Numbered from the stretch's first letter, positions 41,785 to 49,984 are shown. The stretch is 57,405 nt of DNA from Clostridia bacterium (GCA_017532425.1 JAFXJH010000081.1:1-57405), one strand, 5' to 3'. Translations and numbers: made by a program. The notes: a model not told the origin generated them from the letters alone.

Positions 41785-44700
41785 TTATTTCTTTTCTTCG
41801 GTATAGTTAGTATCGAAAGAAACTTCGAAGTATGCCATTCCGAACTCTTGACGCTTTCTTGTAAGCTCTACGTTGATATCGTAGATATACTTAAGAAGCG
41901 ATTCTTCAGCGTCTGCGCCGTCGTTATAAACTTCGTTGAACGCGAACGTTACGTAACGTCCGATGATATATCCGCCGGGATACTCTTCAATACCTACGAG
42001 GTTATTGAACTGTCCCATAAGGTTATTATATTCGTTCGTTGTCCAAGAGAGGGATGCAAGTGCTTCCTTGTTTGCTGTGGTATACTTATATTCAGAACCG
42101 AAGAGTGCGGTAAGTTCATTTGCGTAATCTGCCTGAGTTGTTTCAGAAACATACCACTTCATAAACTTCCATGCAAAGTTTGTAAGGTGTTCAGGTCTGT
42201 CTTCGTCAGCAAGCATAATGATTGCCGATGTACCGCCAACTGCCGAGTTATTTTCGGAGATCGTTCCATCCTCGTTGTACGTTGTCCAAGCAGGAAGCGG
42301 AACGAATTCCCAAAGACCCTGAATTTCGGTTGCAAATATACTGAGGTGTGTATATGTCGAGTAGCCTACGATTCCTATCGGAATTTCACCTGTACGGAAA
42401 CGGTTAGCGAAGTCATAGGTGAGAGGCTGACCGAAGTCTGTAAAGAGCGCTGTGAGATAGGAGAAAGCTTCAAGTGCCTTATCGCTATCGAAGTTGATTC
42501 TTCTACCGTCATCAGCGTAACGTGTGCCGCCCATCTGGTAGAGGAAGAGGTCAAGACCTCCGAGGTAAGAAGGCAATGCGACCTGCATGTTATTCTCGCT
42601 GAGAGTATCCATTACAGTTCTCATTTCTTCCCATGTCTTAGGAACTGTGAGACCGAGCTCATTAAGAACGTCCGCACGGTAGAACATCATAAGGAAGTCA
42701 AGACCTTCGGGAAGTCCGTATACGCTTTCGGATCTTACTTCCTTACCGTTCTCAATTCTGAGATCGTAAAGTGTAAGCGGGATCCACGAAGCGGGTGCGA
42801 ACCAATCGTAAAGCTCGTCGAATCCTTCCATATCGTCCAGCGGCTGAACTGCGCTACGAATAGCCCAGTTGATTACGTCGCCCGCGCCGTGTCCGTGCGA
42901 TACGTCAGGTCCTACGCCTGCAAGAACCGAAGGAAGCAGTGCACCGCCGGCAACGAGCTTAAGGTCAACGTTTGCTTCTGTATAGTTCTTAGCGAAGTCA
43001 GAGTTAATAAGGCTTCTGAGAACCTGTGCCTGGTCACGTCCGAGTGTTGTCCAAACCTCGATCTTGTTCTTGGGGTCGGAAACAACGGTAGCGCCGAGCT
43101 GGCTATAGTCAGATGTAAAGCTCTTGAAGAACTGGCAGATCTCAAACCACATAGCCTGGAAGAAGTTTGCGTTTGCCTTAGGCAGCTCGCCGCTTCCGGG
43201 AGCTCTTACTATAATGTAGTCAAGCTCGAGAGGCTGCTTTGCACAGTTCTGGATCCAGGTACCGATCGAACCGAGGTTTTCCTTAAGGTTGCTAAGGTTT
43301 GCAGCGACCTTGGAGTCACTTTCACCCATACGCTCAAGAAGCTGTGCAACCGTTCTCAGTGTTGCGGTATAGGAACCACCGCTTCCAACCTCCGCCTGAA
43401 GTGCGTCAGCGAGCTTATACAGCTTATTAGCCTGAACGAGAAGCTCATTCATCTCGGTAGGAATAACGTTGTAGAAGCCGTAGTCACGATACTTATCGGG
43501 GTCAGCGCCTGTGATCATAAGGATCTTTACGTATATATCGGTTATCGTATTAAGCGATTCGGTAACATCAAGGAGGATGCTAGCCATATCTCCGAGTCCT
43601 GCTTCGAGCTCGATATAGTTTGTTCCCTTTTCAAGGTAAACCTTGTATGTAATAATCTCGCCGTTCTTATCCTTCTTGGCACTGTTAATAACCGAGGTCT
43701 GCCAAGAATCGTCAAAGTTAAATCTGAGATAGCTTGCTTCCTTAAAAGGAACTATCGAATCTTCGCCGTTATTTATCATGCTCTGTGTAGCAACACGAAT
43801 AACACGGGAAGAGAATGCACCTTCGTTTACCGACTGACGGTAACGGAGAACGATCTCGTAGAAGCCGCTTTCTTCAACGTTTACAGTGTAACGTGCCCAC
43901 TGTCCTACGTTCTGCCATTTCTCACCGCCGTCGCCGCCGAGAGCGTTAAGGTACTGAATGTAAGGAGACTGAGGCTCGTTGATCGAGCTTGTTCTGTCGG
44001 AGAAAGGATAAACTGTTGTTTCAGATGTTGCCGTAGGATACTCAGCCTGAAGCTTGAGATAGAAATCAGCAACGTCCTTCGCACCGTTATTCTTCCAATA
44101 TTCTATATATTCATCATACGAGAATTCGTCTGCTTCGTAGTCATACGGGAAGATCTCAACTTCGAGAAGAACCATAGCCTCACGCTGTGCCTGAAGCTGG
44201 ATGGTATTTCTTCCTGCGGGGAAGTAGAACTGAAGTGCTTCAACATGATATCCCGAGGAGTCTGTAGCTACGTACGTACAGATCTCGTTTACCATGATCT
44301 TTCCGGGCTTGGACTCGTTTCCGTCGATGTCGTTGGCAAATACGGGGTAAGCATAAAGTCCCTTAGTATCGGAAGGAAGCTTTTCGCCTGTCTTCTTGAA
44401 TGTAAGAGCATTATTATCTACAGTACGTTCAAGAATGTTTCCGTTAACGTCAACGTATTCGTAAACGATCTTTCCGCGGTCGTCCATATAACGGTATATA
44501 ACGTTTCCTTCGGAGTCAGACTGATATGTCTTCAGATCGTCCTCCCAAACCTTTGAAAGGGTAAGGTAACGTGCTTCGTAATAAGGAACGGTTTCGTTAA
44601 TATAGAAGGTTCTCTCGATCGAGGTAGCCTTGGAAGCTTCCTCGGAGATCGGTACGTACTTAAACTTAACGGCATACATACCTGCTTCCATATCGAACGG

Positions 44701-45051
44701 AATATCCCAACCTACTACGCCGTCAGAGGGGAGATAGAGTCCCTTGTAGGTTTTATTTGCGGATTCGTCCGTAAACTCGAGGGATTTCAGTGAATCGGGG
44801 TCGGCATTGGTGATATCCTTATTATAATTGATGATATCATCGCCGGTAAGAAGATAGTTTTTTGTGCCCTTTTCTGTTTCTGAGTGCTCAATGAGGTAAT
44901 CCTTATATTTGGAAACCTGAAGCAGATCGGAAAGAGAAGCGGACTGATAGCCGTCGTTTGTATCATCAGCCATAGCAGCCGTACCGGGTGCTACGAGTAC
45001 AAGGACAGCCAGCAAAAACGCTATAATCCTGGTTTTTCTTGAGTGGGCCAT
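41785..45051 (-). CDS. Giant extracellular solute-binding protein with two beta-sandwich domains
   Basis: Protein of 1088 residues, far above the usual 400-550. Sec signal 1-28 (LVAPGTAAMA-DD) with no lipobox Cys, which is odd for a Gram-positive binding protein. Domain order: beta-sandwich 1 (about 65-300, VGWDIPFDMEAGMYAVKFKY), CBM6/35-like beta-sandwich 2 (about 345-495, WARYTVNVEESGFYEIVLRY), a helical spacer (about 505-655, LVQANKLYKLADALQAEVGS) and a family-1 solute-binding domain (about 660-1080, KIEVWTTLGRDQAQVLRSLI). Such proteins hand glycans to CUT1 permeases. First gene of the operon, ribosome site AGGAGG. The two extra domains may hold polymeric substrate near the membrane. Confidence 0.88.
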   Translation of the reverse strand: MAHSRKTRIIAFLLAVLVLVAPGTAAMADDTNDGYQSASLSDLLQVSKYKDYLIEHSETEKGTKNYLLTGDDIINYNKDITNADPDSLKSLEFTDESANKTYKGLYLPSDGVVGWDIPFDMEAGMYAVKFKYVPISEEASKATSIERTFYINETVPYYEARYLTLSKVWEDDLKTYQSDSEGNVIYRYMDDRGKIVYEYVDVNGNILERTVDNNALTFKKTGEKLPSDTKGLYAYPVFANDIDGNESKPGKIMVNEICTYVATDSSGYHVEALQFYFPAGRNTIQLQAQREAMVLLEVEIFPYDYEADEFSYDEYIEYWKNNGAKDVADFYLKLQAEYPTATSETTVYPFSDRTSSINEPQSPYIQYLNALGGDGGEKWQNVGQWARYTVNVEESGFYEIVLRYRQSVNEGAFSSRVIRVATQSMINNGEDSIVPFKEASYLRFNFDDSWQTSVINSAKKDKNGEIITYKVYLEKGTNYIELEAGLGDMASILLDVTESLNTITDIYVKILMITGADPDKYRDYGFYNVIPTEMNELLVQANKLYKLADALQAEVGSGGSYTATLRTVAQLLERMGESDSKVAANLSNLKENLGSIGTWIQNCAKQPLELDYIIVRAPGSGELPKANANFFQAMWFEICQFFKSFTSDYSQLGATVVSDPKNKIEVWTTLGRDQAQVLRSLINSDFAKNYTEANVDLKLVAGGALLPSVLAGVGPDVSHGHGAGDVINWAIRSAVQPLDDMEGFDELYDWFAPASWIPLTLYDLRIENGKEVRSESVYGLPEGLDFLMMFYRADVLNELGLTVPKTWEEMRTVMDTLSENNMQVALPSYLGGLDLFLYQMGGTRYADDGRRINFDSDKALEAFSYLTALFTDFGQPLTYDFANRFRTGEIPIGIVGYSTYTHLSIFATEIQGLWEFVPLPAWTTYNEDGTISENNSAVGGTSAIIMLADEDRPEHLTNFAWKFMKWYVSETTQADYANELTALFGSEYKYTTANKEALASLSWTTNEYNNLMGQFNNLVGIEEYPGGYIIGRYVTFAFNEVYNDGADAEESLLKYIYDINVELTRKRQEFGMAYFEVSFDTNYTEEKK

Positions 45052-45184
45052 TACTTTTTCCTCCTGATAGAAATGGTTTTGCGAATATCGCAGACTTTTT
45101 CCGGCTTTTTAACGGATGGTTCTGATTTTAATACAGCTTCTCTCATATAAATCGTCGGGAAAATAAAAAAATCGTCGGTAACGC

Positions 45185-45238
45185 ACAGTTCGCGCAGTCG
45201 TCACCGCGATTTTCAGAGATATTTTGCCTGCGAACTGT
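45185..45238. promoter_or_regulatory. Inverted repeat at the operon transcription start
   Basis: ACAGTTCGC (45185-45193) and GCGAACTGT (45230-45238) form a perfect 9-bp inverted repeat just downstream of the -10 element. It is either an operator half-site pair or a 5'-leader hairpin. Confidence 0.5.
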
Positions 45239-45245
45239 TACAAGA

Positions 45246-45274
45246 ATAATAACACATTTGAACGAAAATGTCAA
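45246..45274 (-). promoter_or_regulatory. Sigma-A promoter of the ABC/DUF5696 operon
   Basis: On the minus strand TTGACA (45274-45269) and TATTAT (45251-45246), spacer 17. The message would start near 45240 with a leader of about 190 bases before the binding-protein ATG at 45051. Confidence 0.65.
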
Positions 45275-45724
45275 TAGACGACTTTTTTATTATTATATGA
45301 AGAAAGCCGCACCCAAGGTCGATACCTTACCCTTTCAGGTTCTTTTTTCATTTTTTTGGATTTCTCGCCGTTTTTTCGTTATTTTCACACGCCGCCTGGT
45401 GTTTCTGAATATACCCTATAGTGTTTGTGGCGAGTTGGCTGTATTTTTCATAAAAGTCGCGAATATTGCTTCTTTTTTTATGTAGTTTAAGCATTTTACG
45501 ATCAATTATCAGCTTTTAGTCATAGTGACGAATATTTTTAAAAATCAGGATCACGGTATTTTTACGCCTTTAACCGTTTGGTTATTTTGCACAATTTTAG
45601 AGCCGATTTTTCTACATTTAAACGAAATTTATTTTTTTTCAAAATTATTTATATTTTTCTTCATTTTTGCCGTTGTCGGGCCGATTTTTTCTCTTCCCTT
45701 CCTCATCTCTTGCCGATTTTGCTA
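45275..45724. other. A+T-rich non-coding stretch
   Basis: About 450 bases rich in T-runs between divergent promoters. Small open frames here lack ribosome sites and code for Phe/Ile-rich nonsense. I see no repeat, RNA or gene. Confidence 0.5.
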
Positions 45725-45753
45725 TTGACAAATCCGAATTTCGGTGATATAAT
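45725..45753 (+). promoter_or_regulatory. Consensus sigma-A promoter of the small HTH gene
   Basis: TTGACA (45725-45730) and TATAAT (45748-45753) with a 17-base spacer, a perfect consensus. Confidence 0.8.
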
Positions 45754-45803
45754 CAAAGAAAACGAACATTTGTTCTTTTATCAGAAAGGAGATTTTAACC
45801 GAA

Positions 45804-46160
45804 ATGTCAAATTGGCTATGTAAATTTGAAAAATACCGTTCAGACAAAATGTTGCTCGAAACCCGCAGATCACAGCTTAAGATACTGCTTAACGATTACG
45901 GGTACGCGAGGGAAGACAGTCGGGTAAAGCCTGTAATCAGCGCGATCTCTGAGCTTGAAATCTCACTTGAAGATACCGAAAACGAGCTCGACAGCTACGT
46001 GGCAAGCGCGTCCACTCCGCGTGAAGCCGCAAAGCGTGCCGACGAAAAGCTTTTTTTAACTTATCGGTACATTCACAACATGACCATGGAAGAGACTGCA
46101 GAGGAAATGTGCGTAAGCAGAGATACGGTATACCGCATCCGAAGACGGATAGCAAACTAA
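45804..46160 (+). CDS. Small helix-turn-helix protein (sigma region 4-like)
   Basis: Protein of 118 residues. Most of it is helical and charged (residues 10-85, with ISELEISLEDTENELDSYVA). The last 30 residues form a helix-turn-helix, MTMEETAEEMCVSRDTVYRI followed by RRRI, that looks like sigma-70 region 4 or a phage ArpU/RinA-type activator. Ribosome site AAAGGAG about 12 bases before the ATG; perfect consensus promoter upstream. Divergent from the large ABC operon, so it could regulate it, or be a phage remnant. DNA binding is likely; target unknown. Confidence 0.65.
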   Translation: MSNWLCKFEKYRSDKMLLETRRSQLKILLNDYGYAREDSRVKPVISAISELEISLEDTENELDSYVASASTPREAAKRADEKLFLTYRYIHNMTMEETAEEMCVSRDTVYRIRRRIAN

Positions 46161-46185
46161 AAAACCTAAATTTTCAAAAAAACTA

Positions 46186-46214
46186 TTGACAAAATGCTTA
46201 TACGGTGTTATAAT
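46186..46214 (+). promoter_or_regulatory. Consensus sigma-A promoter of the trpB leader
   Basis: TTGACA (46186-46191) and TATAAT (46209-46214) with a 17-base spacer; transcription should start near 46221, just before the T-box stem I. Confidence 0.85.
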
Positions 46215-46220
46215 GCTTTA

Positions 46221-46502
46221 AACCGTTGACGAAGAGATAACGTCGGTAGCGCGCTCACAGAGAGTCGGGGATGCTGGGATCCCGACAGACAGCGGATCGG
46301 CAAATGGACTTCCGAGGGCTTCGGCGATAGCGTGTATATATCACGAAGGTAGCCGCAGACGGGCACTCCCGTTACAGAGCACGGATGTTGTTTATGCATC
46401 CCAAAGGTGGGCGCGTTAAGCGTCAAGCAAGGTGGCACCGCGAATCAAATGCGAGCATTTATTCGTCCTTGACAGAGCTATTATTCTGTCAAGGATTTTT
46501 TA
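46221..46502 (+). promoter_or_regulatory. T-box riboswitch, Trp specifier
   Basis: The leader shows stem I elements (AGAGAGTCGGGGATGCTGGG, then CTTCCGAGG), a specifier-loop codon TGG at 46305-46307, the T-box AAGGTGGCACCGCG at 46429-46442 and a terminator TCCTTGACAGA / TCTGTCAAGGA followed by T6 at 46466-46502. Uncharged tRNA-Trp (anticodon CCA) would pair with TGG and the T-box bulge, forming the antiterminator and letting transcription enter trpB when tryptophan is short. The specifier choice fits the downstream gene. Confidence 0.9.
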
Positions 46503-46520
46503 TTTACAGGAGCTATACTT

Positions 46521-46568
46521 ATGATACTGCTTACAAAACGATGGCGTCACTCGCCTGACGAAAAATGA
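46521..46568 (+). CDS. Possible 15-residue leader peptide
   Basis: ATG at 46521 follows AGGAGC at good spacing and opens MILLTKRWRHSPDEK before a TGA. It lies between the T-box terminator and trpB and contains one Trp codon. CGTCA...TGACG inside it can pair. It may be a decayed attenuator peptide or chance; one Trp is weak evidence. Confidence 0.25.
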   Translation: MILLTKRWRHSPDEK

Positions 46569-46637
46569 AATCAAATCTAAAATCAAATAAACATTATTTC
46601 AGGCTATAAGCCGTTAATTACGAAAGGAACATTTATT

Positions 46638-47855
46638 ATGGAATTCGGCGGAATCAATTTTGACACATATTTTAAAAACTATCCCGACAAGGACGGATAT
46701 TTCGGAAAGTACGGAGGATGCTTCGTATCCGAAGAGCTCACCAAGGCAATGCAGGAGATCACAGAGGCTTACTTCACCATCTGCAAGTCGCGTAAGTTCA
46801 TCGACGAGCTTCGCCGCATACGCAGAGAATTTCAGGGCCGTCCCACACCCATCTCGCACCTTGAGCGTCTTTCCAACAAGCTCGGAAACGTTCAGCTCTA
46901 CGTTAAGCGTGAGGATCTGAACCACTCAGGCGCTCACAAGCTCAACCACTGCATGGGCGAAGCTCTCCTTGCAAAATATATGGGCAAGAAGAAGGTTATC
47001 GCAGAGACGGGTGCAGGTCAGCACGGTGTTGCTCTTGCGACAGCAGCGGCATATTTCGGACTTGAGTGCGACATCTATATGGGTTCTGTAGACATCAAGA
47101 AGCAGGCACCCAACGTGGCAAGAATGAAGATCCTCGGTGCAAACGTCGTTGAGGTAACCCACGGACTTGCAACACTTAAAGAAGCCGTTGACGACGCTTT
47201 CGCGGCATACGCTAAAGAATACAAGGACGCCATCTACTGCATCGGCTCTGTCCTCGGACCGCATCCCTTCCCTATGATGGTACGCGACTTCCAGAGCGTT
47301 GTAGGTATTGAAGCAAGAGAGCAGTTCACCGATATGACGGGCGAGCTCCCCGACGCTATCGTAGCTTGCGTAGGCGGCGGCTCTAACGCGGCAGGATTTT
47401 TCTCGGGATTCCTCAACGATCCCGTAGAGATCTACGGCATCGAGCCTCTCGGACGCGGTCCCAAGCTCGGCGACCACGCGGCAAGCCTTAAATACGGTAC
47501 AGAGGGCATTATGCACGGCTTCAACTCGATCATGCTCAAGGACGAAAACGGCGACCCCGCTCCCGTTTATTCTGTGGCAAGCGGACTCGACTATCCGTCA
47601 TCCGGTCCCGAGCACGCATTCCTGCGCGACCTCGGCAGAGTCAAGTATGACGTTATCAACGATGACGAAACCATCGACGCATTCTTCGAGCTCTCGAGAA
47701 TGGAAGGCATCATTCCCGCCATCGAAAGCGCGCACGCTGTTGCTTACGGAATCAAGCTCGCAAAGACAATGAGCCACGGCTCTGTCCTCATCAACCTCTC
47801 CGGCAGAGGCGACAAGGATATGGACTACGTAATCGAGCATTACGGTATCAGATAA
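46638..47855 (+). CDS. trpB: Tryptophan synthase beta chain, stand-alone
   Basis: Protein of 405 residues that makes L-tryptophan from indole and serine with pyridoxal phosphate. PLP lysine Lys101 in [12 protein letters not shown] (the usual form is H-T-GAHK-I/L-N-N), catalytic Glu123 in AETGAGQHG and the phosphate loop [10 protein letters not shown]. Belongs to the TrpB1-like branch by length and motifs. No trpA or other trp gene is adjacent; the enzyme may use free indole, or trpA lies elsewhere. Controlled by the Trp T-box upstream. Ribosome site GAAAGGAA. Confidence 0.93.
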   Translation: MEFGGINFDTYFKNYPDKDGYFGKYGGCFVSEELTKAMQEITEAYFTICKSRKFIDELRRIRREFQGRPTPISHLERLSNKLGNVQLYVKREDLNHSGAHKLNHCMGEALLAKYMGKKKVIAETGAGQHGVALATAAAYFGLECDIYMGSVDIKKQAPNVARMKILGANVVEVTHGLATLKEAVDDAFAAYAKEYKDAIYCIGSVLGPHPFPMMVRDFQSVVGIEAREQFTDMTGELPDAIVACVGGGSNAAGFFSGFLNDPVEIYGIEPLGRGPKLGDHAASLKYGTEGIMHGFNSIMLKDENGDPAPVYSVASGLDYPSSGPEHAFLRDLGRVKYDVINDDETIDAFFELSRMEGIIPAIESAHAVAYGIKLAKTMSHGSVLINLSGRGDKDMDYVIEHYGIR

Positions 47856-47885
47856 TCAACAATTTTCAAAAAGAGGGCAAACACT

Positions 47886-48782
47886 ATGAAGCTTTCGACT
47901 CAAAATCACTTTTTATCCGACTATTTCGGATTTGAACGCTCTATAGAAATACTGAAGGACGTAGGATACGATACGGTTGATATGTCGCTCTTCTGTATGT
48001 CCGATAATCCAAAGTCAATATTTCTTACTCCCGAGTACAGAAACGCCGCAGAAAAGCTCAAGGCTCACGCCGACAAGATCGGAATAGACTTTAATCAGGC
48101 TCACGCCGCATTTATATATAACTGGAAAAAGGCAGGCGAGGTAGAGGAGCGCGTCATTCCCGACAACATCCGCGCGTTCGAGATATGCTCTATCCTTAAT
48201 ATCAAGCACATCGTCGTTCATCCGCTTCCCTGTATTCCTTACTACGGTCACGAGGACGAGGTAAAAGCGCTCAATATGAAGTATTACCGCACGCTTGAGC
48301 CCTACGCGAGAGAGTACGGAGTAAAGATTGCTCTTGAAAATATGGCAGCTACCGAGCCGAAATGGGGACACCTTGTTCCCGGATCGTGCGGAAGTCCCGA
48401 AATATACATCGACTGGTTTGACACGCTCGACAGCGATCAGTTCGTATGCCTGCTCGACGTCGGACACGCCGCTATCGCAGGAATAGAGCCGCAGGATTTC
48501 ATCCGCGCGCTCGGTCACGACAGACTCAAAGGTCTTCATATTCACGACAACGATTACCGAGGCGACCGTCACGCGCTTCCGGGCATGGGCAAGTTTGACT
48601 GGGAAGCAATTATGAAAGCCCTTTCCGATATCAACTATACAGGCGAATTCACTTTTGAAGCCGACTCATTTCTCGGAAACTTCTCACGCGAATTCAAGCC
48701 TGAAGCAGCCGCATTTATGGCGAAGATCGGCAGACATCTGCTCAGCCGTTACGATTATTACGAATCACTCAAGAATAAATGA
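47886..48782 (+). CDS. Sugar phosphate isomerase/epimerase (AP endonuclease 2 superfamily)
   Basis: Protein of 298 residues, TIM barrel. Metal-site residues are carried by KHIVVHPLP (His), KIALENMAATEP (Glu), VCLLDVGHAAIAG (Asp, His), LKGLHIHDNDYRGDRH and GEFTFEAD (final Glu). These match the xylose-isomerase-like / IolE-IolI group that isomerises or epimerises sugars and related compounds. It starts 30 bases after trpB and no terminator lies between, so it probably shares the Trp T-box control, which is odd for a sugar enzyme. Substrate unknown. Confidence 0.82.
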   Translation: MKLSTQNHFLSDYFGFERSIEILKDVGYDTVDMSLFCMSDNPKSIFLTPEYRNAAEKLKAHADKIGIDFNQAHAAFIYNWKKAGEVEERVIPDNIRAFEICSILNIKHIVVHPLPCIPYYGHEDEVKALNMKYYRTLEPYAREYGVKIALENMAATEPKWGHLVPGSCGSPEIYIDWFDTLDSDQFVCLLDVGHAAIAGIEPQDFIRALGHDRLKGLHIHDNDYRGDRHALPGMGKFDWEAIMKALSDINYTGEFTFEADSFLGNFSREFKPEAAAFMAKIGRHLLSRYDYYESLKNK

Positions 48783-48794
48783 TAATAATATATA

Positions 48795-48824
48795 TGAGGG
48801 AACTTTTTCATCAAAGTTCCCTCA
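48795..48824 (+). other. Stem-loop after the isomerase gene
   Basis: TGAGGGAACTTT and AAAGTTCCCTCA form a perfect 12-bp stem with a 6-base loop, but no strong T-tract follows. It could stabilise the 3' end of the trpB message. Confidence 0.6.
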
Positions 48825-48852
48825 TACTATTTCAAAAACTTTTATTAAATTT

Positions 48853-48895
48853 AAAGGCTTCTGTTATCGAAAGAGCAGAAGCCTTTTTATATTTT
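48853..48895 (+). terminator. Terminator of the trpB transcript
   Basis: AAAGGCTTCTG pairs with CAGAAGCCTTT and is followed by TTTATATTTT. Confidence 0.8.
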
Positions 48896-48927
48896 AATAA
48901 AAAATTTCAAAAATTCCATTTGCCCTA

Positions 48928-48956
48928 TTGACAACGAAAATGTTTTATGATATATT
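48928..48956 (+). promoter_or_regulatory. Promoter of the padR-DUF2812 pair
   Basis: TTGACA (48928-48933) and TATATT (48951-48956) with a 17-base spacer, directly followed by the large inverted repeat. Confidence 0.75.
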
Positions 48957-48959
48957 TAT

Positions 48960-49002
48960 ATCGTCATACGATATATCGCTTTACGATATATCGTATGACG
49001 AT
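48960..49002. promoter_or_regulatory. Perfect 19-bp inverted repeat, PadR operator
   Basis: ATCGTCATACGATATATCG and its exact complement CGATATATCGTATGACGAT flank the 5-base loop CTTTA (48979-48983). It covers the expected transcription start. PadR regulators bind such dyads; autorepression is the simplest reading. Inside each arm the CGATATATCG palindrome repeats. Confidence 0.85.
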
Positions 49003-49023
49003 ACCCGAGAAAGGAGTTTTACT

Positions 49024-49341
49024 ATGCCAACAACCAACACATCCGCACTCACCGAGACCGCATATTATATTCTTTTATCGCTTCAAACGCCTCTGCACGG
49101 ATATGCCATTATGCAAAATATAAAATCAATAACAAACGGGCGTATCTCAATGGGTGCAGGCACTCTGTACGGAGCTTTGAATGCGCTAAACGAAAAAAAG
49201 TATATAGTAGAATGTGAATGCGACGATCCCTCGCGCAGAGAATACGTAATAACAAATGACGGTAAAGAGGTTTTAAAGAAAGAGATATCTCGTCTTGAAG
49301 AGATGCTTCAAAACGCACAAACTTATTTTAAGGAGGATTAG
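49024..49341 (+). CDS. PadR-family transcriptional regulator
   Basis: Protein of 105 residues from the ATG at 49024 after GAAAGGAG; a longer in-frame start at 48928 would read through promoter and operator. The winged helix has the PadR features ETAYYILLSLQTPLHGYAIM, SMGAGTLYGALNALNEKKYI and REYVITNDGKEVLKKE, with a short C-terminal dimerisation helix. PadR proteins repress their own operon and release DNA on binding small ligands or by partner control. Paired with the DUF2812 gene 2 bases downstream. Confidence 0.9.
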   Translation: MPTTNTSALTETAYYILLSLQTPLHGYAIMQNIKSITNGRISMGAGTLYGALNALNEKKYIVECECDDPSRREYVITNDGKEVLKKEISRLEEMLQNAQTYFKED

Positions 49342-49343
49342 TT

Positions 49344-49967
49344 ATGGAAAGAATCACTAAATTTCGTATATTTGAAAATTTGGAAAAAGAAGAGGCTTTC
49401 ATAAACAAAATGAATCAAGACGGTTGGAAGCTTGAATTTGTGCAGTTTGGTTGCATATTCAAATTCATAAAAACAGATGAAGAATATTTCACTACGATCT
49501 GTGCAACCGAAAAATCTCAAACCCTGCAAATGATTTCTGCGGCAGTTTTAAGCGGATACGAGTCTGTTCCCCACTCTTTTGATGGCATGAGTAATTTTCT
49601 GTATTTAACAGGACGAAAAGATAAAGCGAGCAATGATTTTTTCAGTGACAATCAAAACAAACTCGCTCATTACAAAAACGTCAAGAATTATTATCGTACA
49701 CAGGCGCTCATACCTTTAATATGCGGGCTGTTTTTTTCTTTTATCCTATCTCTTCCCTACCTTCCCGCAACAATAAAAATTCTTTGCAACCTTGATAAAG
49801 TATCTTCTGATGTTATGGAAGAAATTTTACCGGCTATGATTTTAATTTGTGCGATGCTTTTGATTGGTATTTCACTTATATGTTATTCTGCATACGTCTT
49901 TCGTCTTTATGCAAAAAGTAAAAGCTGCTACACCAAATTGCTGAAAAATATGAATTTGTACGAGTAA
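49344..49967 (+). CDS. DUF2812 membrane protein
   Basis: Protein of 207 residues, the usual partner of PadR in Firmicutes. The N-terminal soluble DUF2812 domain (about 1-110) includes KEEAFINKMNQDGWKLEFVQ and FGCIFKFIKTDE. Two membrane helices follow (about 130-150 and 165-190, IPLICGLFFSFILSLPYLPA and AMILICAMLLIGISLICYSA). It may sense envelope state and modulate the PadR protein; that mechanism is inferred from the repeated pairing. Ribosome site AAGGAGGA ends the padR gene. Confidence 0.85.
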   Translation: MERITKFRIFENLEKEEAFINKMNQDGWKLEFVQFGCIFKFIKTDEEYFTTICATEKSQTLQMISAAVLSGYESVPHSFDGMSNFLYLTGRKDKASNDFFSDNQNKLAHYKNVKNYYRTQALIPLICGLFFSFILSLPYLPATIKILCNLDKVSSDVMEEILPAMILICAMLLIGISLICYSAYVFRLYAKSKSCYTKLLKNMNLYE

Positions 49968-49984
49968 TTTTATAAACACACGCA

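Noticed and set aside
41743..44556. A 937-codon open frame on the plus strand inside the binding-protein gene
   Set aside because: It is antisense to a clear 1088-residue binding protein, has no ribosome site or domain, and is Cys/Val/Arg-rich as expected from reading the complement of biased codons.
34286..45051. A missing ATPase hidden in the ABC operon
   Set aside because: No Walker A or signature motif occurs in any frame of the locus; a shared ATPase elsewhere is the usual solution for this class.
45258..45823. Several short plus-strand frames in the A+T-rich spacer
   Set aside because: No ribosome sites, Phe/Ile-rich random composition, and promoters for the flanking genes lie within them.
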